Source: Liolophura sinensis
Lineage: Eukaryota > Mollusca > Polyplacophora > Chitonida > Chitonidae
Direction of reading: 5' to 3'
Length of the DNA: 64,000 nt
Assembly: GCF_032854445.1 (NCBI RefSeq)
Contig: NC_088295.1
Location: 23,795,385 to 23,859,384, forward strand
Numbering within the stretch: position 1 is the first letter of the stretch; each line of letters starts with the position of its first letter. A program made the position numbers and the translations under genes. This document shows, piece after piece, positions 47,231 through 57,900 of the stretch. The notes below the pieces were generated by a model, which was given only the letters and a program-made list of their open reading frames with translations, did no database searches and was not told the DNA's origin.

Positions 47231-50200
47231 ATGGAAATGTTAGAGACCATTTTCCCCGAAGAAACATCTTTGTGTTTGCCTCAAGAGGTAAGTGAAAAGG
47301 GCTCTTTATAATATGTCAGTGTTTTAAAACGACTTCAGTTCGAAAATTGTGCCAAGATGAGTGCATCGGAAATGTACGGCATTAAATCCCTGTGGTCGAC
47401 TGGTTCAACCTCAGCTGTTTCCTTCAAGAATTACCAAATCTGCATGGGCGGGCTGCGTTTTGAGTTAACCACTACTTACCACCAACTCAACCATGCTTCG
47501 TTAACGCTTTCAGATGACAATGAACCCAAATTTCGAAAATTACCATTGGCAACTTTCGTGCTCGATATCCATACAATCCAAACCACAAACCATGCATTGC
47601 TTCATCAAGATTACACATTCAAGAATGCACACTGGTCAAACCAAAACGACAAAACTCATCTCAGACATGATATCATCTTTAATATACCCAACACTGAGTT
47701 GAAAGTGCCTTTTTTCACATTTAGAGTTATCTAACATGATAGTGATGGCCGTCTATTTGTTACGATTTGAAACGCTCCTTTGTTCATATGAGACGGCCTT
47801 TGGATGCCCGTTACTGAGTGTAAGTGCATTTTTTTCACATTAAGTCTTATTTAATTTGATAGTGATAGTCGTCTATTTGTTACGATTTGAAACAACCCTT
47901 TGTTCATATGAGACGCCCTTTTGAGGCCCGTTACCGAGTGTAAGTGCATTTTTTCCCAAATTTAGAGATATTTAACTTGATAGTGATGACCGTCTATTTG
48001 TTACGATTTGAAACGACCCTTTGTTCATATGAGTCTGCCTTTTGAGGCCCGTCACTGAGTGTAAGTGGATTTTTTCCACATATAGAGTTATTTAACTTGG
48101 TAGTGATGGCCGTCTATTTGTTACGATTTGAAACTTGACCCTTTATTCATGTGAGACGGCCTTTTGATGCTCGTTACTGAAAACTTGGAATGATACATAT
48201 TTTATAGCTCTTAAAAGAGATATGACATGGTCTGAAGGAAATTTGTGTATCTTGATGATCAAATTCACTTTGAGGCAGTTCGAAGCACGTTATTGGTTTC
48301 GCAATGCTTTGCTTGTGAATTTGATTATTTCTTACGAATAACCTGATAAACTCTAACTTCGAACAAAATTATAATTCATCGTACTAGTTTTTGTGCAAAC
48401 ACCTTGCATGCTTATTCATGTGTAAGCCTACATTTATGTTAAATTATATTTATCAATATGGCAAACGTATACAAATAGTACTTGCGCTGATATCAACAAG
48501 CACTTGTTGGAGTTGTTTTCTAATTTTATTAGAATCTTAGCTGTCAATCATGCATTTTATTTCAGGATTCTCTTGGAATTACGTATGAATGTCTCATCGG
48601 TTAACTTGTGTTGCCTGCTTTTCCTGCAAACAGTTTTCATTCAATGATACGTTTCGTGTGCATTCGTGCCTTAAGTAACGTAGCCAGATTAAAGATCTCA
48701 CTCGATGAAGACACTGGACGTCAAGCACAATTCTAGGGTTAGTTAATAGTTTAGCTCTACCACATCTGGCGGTAGACGAGATCGCACAGAAGAGCTTGGA
48801 GCGCTCCATCAAACTTATGCTCTGAATGTTCCTACATGCATTGTTAGTAAAACTCACATATTGTCTTTGGCCTACCTTGTTAGAAGAAACAAGAAGATAA
48901 ACATCAAAACTCCACGTTTTCCTTCATCGCAAAGTTTGACATCGGTAGCCAATATATGCTTTTGAAAACGTCGATTTCTACACATCACCTACCCACATTC
49001 ACCTTCTGCACCAAAAGTCTACTATTGTTACTTTACCGGTCTGTCATATACTCTGTCGCGGAAAATCAGTATGGACAGAGAAACCCGCTACAGTGAATTG
49101 TGCCGTATTTTAGAAACATTTGTTCCTGGGGATAGAATTCGAACTCTAGTTTTCCTAGATGTATAGGCTATCGACTTCAAACATGGCGGAGCTCCAAGTG
49201 CTTCAGTGCGATCTCGTCTACCGCCAGGTTAAAGCATAGCAATTTGGTAGGGTTAGGCTATTATAAGTCTAGCCCTAGAACTGTGCTACGGGTTATTATG
49301 CTTCATCCATACTTACAGTTTTACCAAAACAGTTCCTGCCACCACCTGATTTATCCCCTTACATGCTGTGCGTCATGTCATGTAAATGATATGTTACAAA
49401 ATTAGATATGTTCGCTGGTAAAGATGAAAATAAATAACGCTTGATTTTACGTGTAATTATCTCGATGTAAATTATATTTCCATTTCCTGTCTGCAGGTCC
49501 TCGGTGACTTTGTTGTTAATGACTCCGTTGCTTGTAAACCAGTAAACGGGACAGTGTTTGAGACAGGTGCACCCCTATTTGAGACCCACCCTGGCCTGGC
49601 AATACCCTATCTGGTTATAGTCTCTGTTGCTCTGTTGGTTGGGACAATCGGAAATTCTCTGATCCTCCTGGTGTCTGCAACAACTAGCGGCATCAACAAG
49701 GCCGGCAAAGAGTTCATTGTGAACCTAGCACTTGCTGACCTCTGCGTTTCTGCGGTCGCCGATCCCTTCTGCATTGTAGGTAAGTGAAGCTGTAAAAACT
49801 TCATTAATTCCCCTTTTCCTTGCCCTCTATTAATATAAAAATCCCCTTGTTTGAAGAGAGTGGAGGTTCTTATCTGAAAAAGGAGGAAAATTTTCAAGAT
49901 GGACAGCAAACTACCACAAGCCTAGAACTAAATAGAAATCACCGGAAGTTGGGGCATCAACCTCAGAAATGTATTTGCCCTAACAAGTAGGTTGCAGGTT
50001 TTGCACTAAAACATATCAGAAAATCAGCCTAGCATGACTGCATTTAACCCATCTGCACGAATTGTGTGAGTGTACCTTAAACCAGCACCGCGCATCTTAT
50101 ATATTGGCTATAAGATAAATGTCGTGTTCACTGAACGTGCATGGTGCTGCTAGTAGATTAAGTTCTAGAAAAATTAGAAAACATATTTCGATAGACTGTG

Positions 50201-51254
50201 ATTAAGACTATCTTCAGAACCTCAATAGGTGAACCAAGTATGGCAGGAATAATATTTATTCAAGATCCGATCTTGTCTTTCGCGATTTTAGCACGCTCTG
50301 CAAAGATTTTTGCAAATTTTATAACTTTTTACACCAAGACAGTATATCTTATCTTACATGTAGGGAATACAGCGTTGAGATTTCTATAGTCAGTAGATCT
50401 TTATCGAACTAAATCAAAACTAAATATTTTCAACGTTTGGCGTCTATCATATCCAGTGATTCTAAGTCCATTATCTACTCTTTGTGTTCCCAGGTGTGAT
50501 GAAGGGAGAGAGATTTTTTAACGGATTTCCCTTCATGTGTGAGTTCGTAGCCAGTATGTGCCTCACGGCATGCTTCTGCGCCTTCCTCAATCTAACATGC
50601 CTGACCATCAACCGTTACTTCTTCGTTTGCCACAACGAGATGTACGACTTCCTGTTTGGCAGAAAGACCTGTATCGCAATCTGTATCCTCACTTGGCCAA
50701 TAGCCTTCGTCTTTGAAATGCCGAACATCTTCGGTTGGGGAGACCACGGGTTCGACACGAAGAACCATTCTTGCATCTGGGACCGCACCGCTAGTCTTTC
50801 CTACACTCTATTCGTCTCGATAGGGCTGATTGGTGGCCCTTTAATGCTGATGGGCTTCTGCTACATCATGATCTTCAGGTACATCTGGAACAGTAAGAAA
50901 AACCTGTACAAGTTTGAGACCAGCGATCCGAATGCGATGAAGAAAGCCTGGGGCGAGACGATCCGCACCTCTCGTACCTTGTTTGTCGTGTTCTGTGTAT
51001 TCTTGACATGTTGGCTACCTTACGCCATTGTGATCGCCCTGGATGTGAACAACACTTTCCCGATGTGGCTGCACCTGTACGTAACCCTTCTGGCTCATCT
51101 CCACTCAAGCGCCAACTGTATCGTGTTCGCCACCTGTAACCAGAAGTTCCGCCAAGCCGTGCTGAAGGCCCTGCGATGCAAAACAGGTACCAAGTCCAGC
51201 TTTACCAGCTCCTCTCTCCCCGTGTCCTCAGTGTCGTCAACTCGCGTCAGTTAA
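47231..51254 (+). CDS. Class A (rhodopsin-like) GPCR, melatonin-receptor / Moody-Tre1-like, complete, 366 aa
   Basis: Exons 47231-47287, 49497-49779 and 50494-51254; junctions are AG/GT in phases 0 and 1, 1101 nt in all. The ATG context is ACCATGG. Seven hydrophobic segments are present: TM1 with GTIGNSLILL (about residues 68-77), TM2 with NLALADL (95-101), TM3 ending NRY at 153-155 in place of DRY, TM6 with FLTCWLPYA. A Cys at the top of TM3 (FMCEF) and one in loop 2 (HSCIW) can form the usual disulfide. NRY followed by CHNEMYDFLF resembles melatonin receptors; FGWGDHGFD in loop 2 resembles Moody/Tre1-type receptors. The TM7 motif NPxxY is replaced by NCIVF. N-glycosylation sites (NDS, NGT) precede TM1 and there is no signal peptide. 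The Ser-rich tail can be phosphorylated. The ligand cannot be told from sequence. Confidence 0.92.
47313..47342 (+). repeat. 30-bp exact duplicate of 45845-45874
   Basis: Both copies contain TGTCAGTGTTTTAAAACGAC followed by TTCAGTTCG. One is upstream of the GPCR promoter, the other 25 bp into its first intron. Confidence 0.9.
47703..48180 (+). repeat. Minisatellite, 4 x about 120 bp, in GPCR intron 1
   Basis: Units start AAGTG(C/G) at 47703, 47822, 47942 and 48063. Each contains GATAGTGATGGCCGTCTATT, TTGTTACGATTTGAAAC and TTCATATGAGACGGCCTTT or close variants. The last unit breaks off near 48180. Confidence 0.93.
48724..49287. mobile_element. Foldback / MITE-like element in GPCR intron 1
   Basis: Long imperfect inverted repeats: AGCACAATTCTAGGGTTAG at the left end matches the reverse of CTAGCCCTAGAACTGTGCT at the right end. 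Further in, 48766-48787 and 49207-49228 are perfect 22-bp complements, followed by GAGCTTGGAGC / GCTCCAAGTGCTTC. Arms of about 85-105 bp enclose about 370 bp with no coding capacity. No target-site duplication was seen. A related hairpin lies at 55329-55392. Confidence 0.75.
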
Positions 51255-54200
51255 GAAAACTATTTGAAATTGGCTCCAAGTTAATGAGGTTTTTGTTGGA
51301 ACTCATTTTACCTCTTGTAGGAGGTAGAACATATTTGAGATTACCATTACAACAGAATGATAGCGTAAACCTGTCATCCAGCTGTGCTATGATCTTTAGT
51401 TTGCCTACGAATACGGTTATACTTATTGTTTTAGAGCCACGGGGAAGCTTAATCGAGATAATGTTTACCGAGATATTACTCTCTAAAAACGATTGTGTAC
51501 AAATTTGCACATCCACACTGACATGTATATCAGCTGTACACACATACATACGCAGGTCACTATGGATGTGTTACATGAATTTCACAATTTGCTTACTGCT
51601 GGTACACAGGATTATGTGGATATGCATTTTGGCCACAACACGGTGTTTTTAGAAAGTAGCTGGTATATTTAATGAATGTTAAACACATCCATATTAAACT
51701 AATTTTCAAGCTTTTTTTGGAGGGAAAAGGCATAATTGTATGTAGCTGGATGTATGGAAAGACTGTAATATATACTTTTGCGCAATATACTTAATATACA
51801 GTTTACTGTTAAAATATTTTGCCACATGGGTTGGTGGCCAAATAGAACATTATATTCTCATTACATTCTCGTTATTACAGCACGATGTATTTATGTTCTG
51901 TACATACTTGCACTGAAAAGCAATATACATTTTTACGACAATTCTTTTCTCAAGGTAATTCTTGTCCAATCGTGTTAGTCGTTATCTCAGCATAATTTCG
52001 TGTCAACGGGCCTATAGACTATAGGCTGTTTCAAACTTAACGACCAGACTGCCTTTGACTGGGTTTATGAATGCGGCCTTTAAAGATGATTCTAAGAAAA
52101 GGGAAACTATAAAACGGGTTATTTCATTTCACAACACCGGAATTTGGATGAAGACGTTCCAAAAAACTTTTTTTCAACAAAACGTCATGATAAGTAAATG
52201 TTCCATAGTTTGCCTTGGAAAGCGACTGGATTCTGCTTTATTTCCGGCGACAGTGATAAATGGCTGTACAATTAACCTTTGCGATTAATCATTCGTTTGC
52301 GCTTTCTTTGTTACTTTCTTGTGTCGGGTGCAGTTTTATTATGTGTCAAAATAAAAATACTAATGTTAAGTGTTTATCTTATCAGGTCTTGTCGTTAGCG
52401 TATATGAGTGAACTTTGTGAATCATTATTGTAGTTAAACATAATCATAGCTAGTTTGATGATGACAATCAGTACCTAGTGTCTTTGAACGGCATGGAATC
52501 TGTGATTCTCCAACACCACAAACCCCTTCATGTGATTTAAAGATGGTGATCCATCAATATTAGAATATCGCGCTATAATGTGCTAAATTCGTGTATGTTG
52601 TACGGTTCTGTTTACCTATAAGACATTCATAGCTGTTAAAATACACTGATGTCAATACACGATGTAAGAGTACAAATATATTTGTATAGTCTGTACCTAA
52701 CTGTGATATACCTTATTTGTATAAGTTTACAAGATCTTAATAAAGAATGTGGGATTTATCCTTGTTGGAAATACAGGAAAATTCCTGCCACAATACGTGC
52801 GTTTTGTTGTTTCATATATATGAGAAATTTTTTTGCCTCCCGATTTCGAGATCATTCGATGAAATTTGTGTCAGAGATGTTTGCATGTTATTAGTTGATC
52901 ATTTTGTGTCCAAAACATAACCGTGTGATTTGTCTTGCATTGTCACTCGCTGAAGACGAAAACCCCCCCTGGCCAATCCTGTACTTGTCAACTCGAGTAA
53001 TTAATTCATGCACTCATCGATTTTTTTGAAAAGTGGATTAGGTGTGAGAATGTCTGAAATTGTTATGTTTAGTGAACAAGTAAACAACTAGACGCCACAG
53101 ATAAATGCCTTAAAGGAGATTGTGAAAAATTATTATTGCATTGAAAATGTTGTCATGCATTGCTATAGACTAGCAGTAGTATGAAGAAAGTTTTGAAAAA
53201 CAGTGGAACATATGCAGGTGGACACCCATAGTGCTTTGGTATAGTGAACTCGAGTATACATATTGATCACAGCATTTTATTACTCTTCCATTTCCAGTCT
53301 GAAAATATATATATATAAAAAGTAAATTAAAAAAAAAATTACTGATGACTGATGCTGTTTGGACGAATTGTTTGCATATAAACAAGAAGCAGATTTTATT
53401 AACTTGTTATTAAACTCAATCATTGGATGTCATGGCTGACATATTTAGTGGATAAAAGATTCCAATATATTTTTACATGGTAAGACTGGTGCATGCTTAC
53501 TATTTGCAATGCTCTTAAACTCACTCAGGCACCGGAAGTTTCCTGTCAGCTAAAATAATAAACATTTCGATTTAATTGAAACGAAAATTACACTAACATT
53601 AATTTGTCAAAGAAGTGCATTTCACGGCGAGATAATTAAAGACCATGCCCGAACAGGATGAGAAAGAGAGAGAACGCACTATATCAATTTAGTGTGTAAC
53701 AGGAAGCAGGACGTAGCCCAGTGGAAAGGTGCGCGACTGTGGATTCAATGTTAGCATGTCACAGGCAATTTCTAGATTCTCCATCTCCCACTGTTTATTA
53801 TCATTCCGTGTATTTTTTGTACCTGTCATAAATATTAACCTGTGCATCTTTATTTTTTTTAATTTGTGATCTGGACTATTCAGTATATTAGGCCTATTAT
53901 TAATAATTCTTCCCGCTAATAACAAGCAGCCGACTGCGCTCTTCCAGGGCCGAACAAGTAAATAAATAAAATACTGCTGTCGGTAATAGCGACTTCGGGG
54001 ATCTGTTCTGTATGTATGCGCTCTACATAAATTATATTGGTAATAGTGATAACTACGGCTAAAAAGGAGAAGAAACGTGGGGGAAAATGAAAAGGGATAT
54101 GATTTGAACCCGAGACGGCCAGTACAATAAGTACTACTACTACATGCTAGCATACAGATATTATCTTCTGTTCATGGCCGTAAACAAAGAATTCACTGTT

Positions 54201-54915
54201 GCATGGATGAGTCTATTCCCACGGTAAACTGCACTGATAACATTCATGCAGTCTTGCACAAAGCCCCCAAGTTCAAGTAGATGAGAGACAGGAAGGAAAA
54301 GAGTGAAGATTTTTTGCGTAATGATTGATCTAATCCCTCTTAATTATTCTTCCATCGTCACCTTTAACAATCTATTTTTTTTATCTGTGATGCAAATCTT
54401 AAGGCTTAATTTTCTCTACATTATCTCCACAAATGCTGTCTGTCTACACAAGCAACCAGATTGAACACTTCAAATATATCTTGCACTACAGAATTCCACC
54501 GGGACGAACCATTAACAAGTGTGTTCATCTACTTAGAAAACAATTCTGTTGAAATCAGCGTGGTTAATTACATAATGTTAGTCCAGAGCGAAATTTGAAA
54601 TTGTCAATTAACAAATATTTAGTGCACCAGAATGCTCTCACACATGCACGAAGTTGAGTAGGCCCTAGTATACATTTCTTTTTCGTCATTTCACAAATTC
54701 AGGTCAAATTCACAAAAGACCTTTTTCGGCAGTGTTGTGACAATATCAAAACATTTTGAATACAGAACCTGATTTTGACAAAGTGAGGTGGAGTATCAGT
54801 TACACATGAAGTACTTTACACGGAAAATACACACATTGACTATCCGTTAATTAGTGCTATGTGTGCTAAGGGAAGCAATTTATAAGGAGTAGTCTCCCCT
54901 AATTTTGACAGCAGC
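51255..54915. other. GPCR 3' region and spacer before FAM234-like gene
   Basis: The GPCR 3' UTR starts at 51255; a possible AATAAA poly(A) signal is at 52350-52355, which would make a UTR of about 1.1 kb. Beyond it no exon was recognised. A tRNA-like block is listed separately. Confidence 0.45.
53705..54150. mobile_element. Possible SINE pair or composite with tRNA-like promoter boxes
   Basis: On the plus strand TAGCCCAGTGG (53714-53724) resembles an A box within a head-like sequence (GGTGCGCGACTGTGG). On the minus strand the reverse of 54101-54111 is a good B box, GGGTTCAAATC, preceded by tRNA-like sequence. The two face each other, so two old SINEs in opposite orientation are possible. Target-site duplications and tails were not found. 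Confidence 0.33.
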
Positions 54916-57900
54916 ATGGCGGGTCTGTTTGGTGTAAGGTCGAAAGGTAAGGCCTACTTACATGTACCAGATTATAGATACCAGTCCAATCCTAGTTATC
55001 ATTGATTTATCTGACTATTTACTTTGGTAGGTTATAGCTTACACTGCATTGCTCTAAATCTCTGAACAGTTCTAGATAAAAAGAAATAAAACCTCATACC
55101 ACGTTTTGTGTTTGTTGCTGTTGTAGCTCGTCATTGTTAGCGTCAATTCAGATGCACTGTCAACACTGTCCTCGGTTTGTTATGTGAGCCTTAGTCAAGC
55201 CTTGTCGAAAGACGTTGAAGGCAAATTTTATCTAATGTTGATAATAACCAAGACACTACACATGTGCTACTATCAATATGGACACAGTACATGTCATATT
55301 TTGCGATATCCCGAAGCTAGCACTACCTTAGCAAAATTCTAGGGCTAGACTTATAATAGTCTGTTTATAAGTTTAACCCTAGAATTGTGCTAGCGCTACC
55401 TGTAGTCATCCCAGGCACTATCAACATAGCACCCAGATTCTGTGCAACCTACGTCCATACGGACAATATCGCTAAAAGTAACACTACGAGCTGCATGTCC
55501 TTACATTTGGTATTCGGTAAGATGGATCGGAAACTAGAGACCACCTTATCGCCTTAGTAACAAACGGCAAGGGTGAAAAATTTTCAGTTTTCCAGATAGA
55601 TAGTTCTGCAGAGCTTTCGTGATGTTAGTTTGTACAACTAAGCCTTATTGGTCGCTAGGGATGTGGCAAAAAGTGACCTTTTCCCCAATGCTGTAACATT
55701 GAGCAGCCATTTTGTTTTAGACATGAAAGGGTGGTCATGTGACCTCAAACTTCCGACCTGTCATACAGAATGCACTGTTTTTCCCAAGTAATCCAAAGTC
55801 TAGATATGTCAAAGCTAGCATAAACCATTATTTAACCATTTAAAGAGCCATTTCAGCCAAGGTTCTTGTGCTGATGAATGGAAGAAGAAAGGTACCCTGT
55901 CCAGAAGAACATGCATTATTTCATATACCATGGATGAATTTTCTCAGATCCTCAAATAATCCTACTTGCTTACAGAAACAAAATTTTCTGCATTTTCCGT
56001 ACAAATTCCTTGAGGGACGTCATTTTCCTGGACCTACGTCATTTTTCCTAGAGTAATGTAATCTGCAGCATTCTAAATCACACCAACGCTAATTTACAGA
56101 TGACGTGGTCTTCAGAGCAGGGTACGTCAACTGGAATTTAGTTGAAGTCATAGTGGCGTCTAATGGGGTAATGTGACGTCACACAGGACTTTGTAAGGAA
56201 ATGACGGAATATTTTGTTGTTTGCACTGAATTGCACTACAGGGTCTTTGAATTGTTCAAGAAGCTTAACACATCTTTATGTGATAAACGTTTGTACATAT
56301 TATGTACCCATGTCGCATGCTAGCAATTTTACTCTGAAATATGTGTCCACCGGAATGGCTCTTTAAACTTTTGACCCGAGATAGTACACTATATTTAGGC
56401 TCAAACAAGTCAAGCCAACATCCACCATGTTTCAAATTTAGACTTCTGCCAAGTCCCAGCCTCTTCTCCCAAAATCGGTTAGATTGGCAGATGCAGGATA
56501 AAATCAGTCTTAAGCAATGATCAGTGAACATTAGCCAGAATGTTTTAACTCAGACATTGTGTGCAGTTCAATTCATTTTGATTCATTTCAGTCCTCTGGC
56601 ATAACATGAATATTGTATAATTGCTGTATCCATATAGCCTATAAAATATTCAGGTGAAAGTTGAGGCATATGGAGGAGTATAGGTGCTTAAGAGTTGGCC
56701 CAGAGAAAGTGAAACTATAATCCATAACATCATCTTTTTCAGAGGCAAATCTTATTCAGACCTTTTATGATCATAAATGCATAAAACAGATTTTACCAAT
56801 TCCATGTTTATCCAGTATTTGCTGCATGGTTGATGACTTTATAATCTGGCAGTGTGGAGAGCAAGTTTCTATTAGATAACAGCTGATATACTGTCTTATA
56901 TTATCTTACAGGAAACTCCTCGTCAGATATCAAGTACACAGAGCTTCCACAACATATCAGTGATGATGAAGATGAACTATTTAATGGGGAAGACGATCTT
57001 TTGTTTGTGGCCTCTGCCACAAATAGCTTACAGAATGGCACGGGCTCACACAAAAACAAGAGAAATGGTCTTTACAGACAAGGAGATGTTATTGAAATGG
57101 GTAACCTAGGGGGTAGCCCAATCAAACGAGCTCGTCTGCAGCCATCAGTCGAAGTTCGCCCAGCCTTGTTTGCTAGAAAGTGCCTTTTTATCTTTACCAT
57201 ACTTGTGGTGGGGGCTCTGGTGATAGCATTGTCTGTAGGGCTTCCTGGATGGCAGACACACGTTGTCAACAATTCAACATGGACTAAACTTTATGATGAG
57301 TATGGTAAGATAATGATGAAAATGTTCTGACACACTTTTTATCTTGCCCGTACGAAGTAAGAAAAGGTATCGGGAGCCGGGAGGAAAAGTGGTGGTGTTG
57401 ACGTCGGTGACCTGTTCCTGTATATTTGGCTCTCAAGTATAGATTGAAGGTTAACTTTTTTTTTTAGCTCCTAAATTATGGTGTGTTAATTTACATACTC
57501 AAATGGAAGGTTAAGTTTTATTTTTAGTTCCTCTGTATTTGGCTCTCATACATAGATTGATCATTAAGCTTTTTAATAGCTCCCTTGTCTAAGGTGTGGT
57601 GTGTAACTGTACATACTTGGATGGAATATTACAGGATTAGTGCCCAGATTTAACTCCTGGTCCTAATTATAAAGATTATAAACTGTTTAAACAGTATATT
57701 ACTAGGATGGCTTCTTAGAACATAATAACGACATTAAATCCACCAAAAACAATAAATCTAAAGCCCTAGCCAATCTGCAGCCGGCCACCCTCTGCCCAAA
57801 AACAGCTGAGTGGGTGACGTCATAGATGGCCTATCCAAATCTAGTTGGCCTTTGTAACCCGGGAATTGAAATCAAAACGATGTCATTTTCTAGGTGGATT

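Noticed and set aside
47357-47734. 125-codon frame in GPCR intron 1
   Set aside because: No domain, runs into the 120-bp minisatellite, and the phrase GLRFELTTT resembles peptides translated from repeats.
51176-51652. 158-codon frame overlapping the GPCR 3' end
   Set aside because: Alternate frame of the receptor tail continuing into the 3' UTR; no motif.
54881-54887. TATAAGG as the TATA box of the FAM234-like gene
   Set aside because: It is only 29 bp before the ATG, leaving almost no 5' UTR; not convincing as a promoter.
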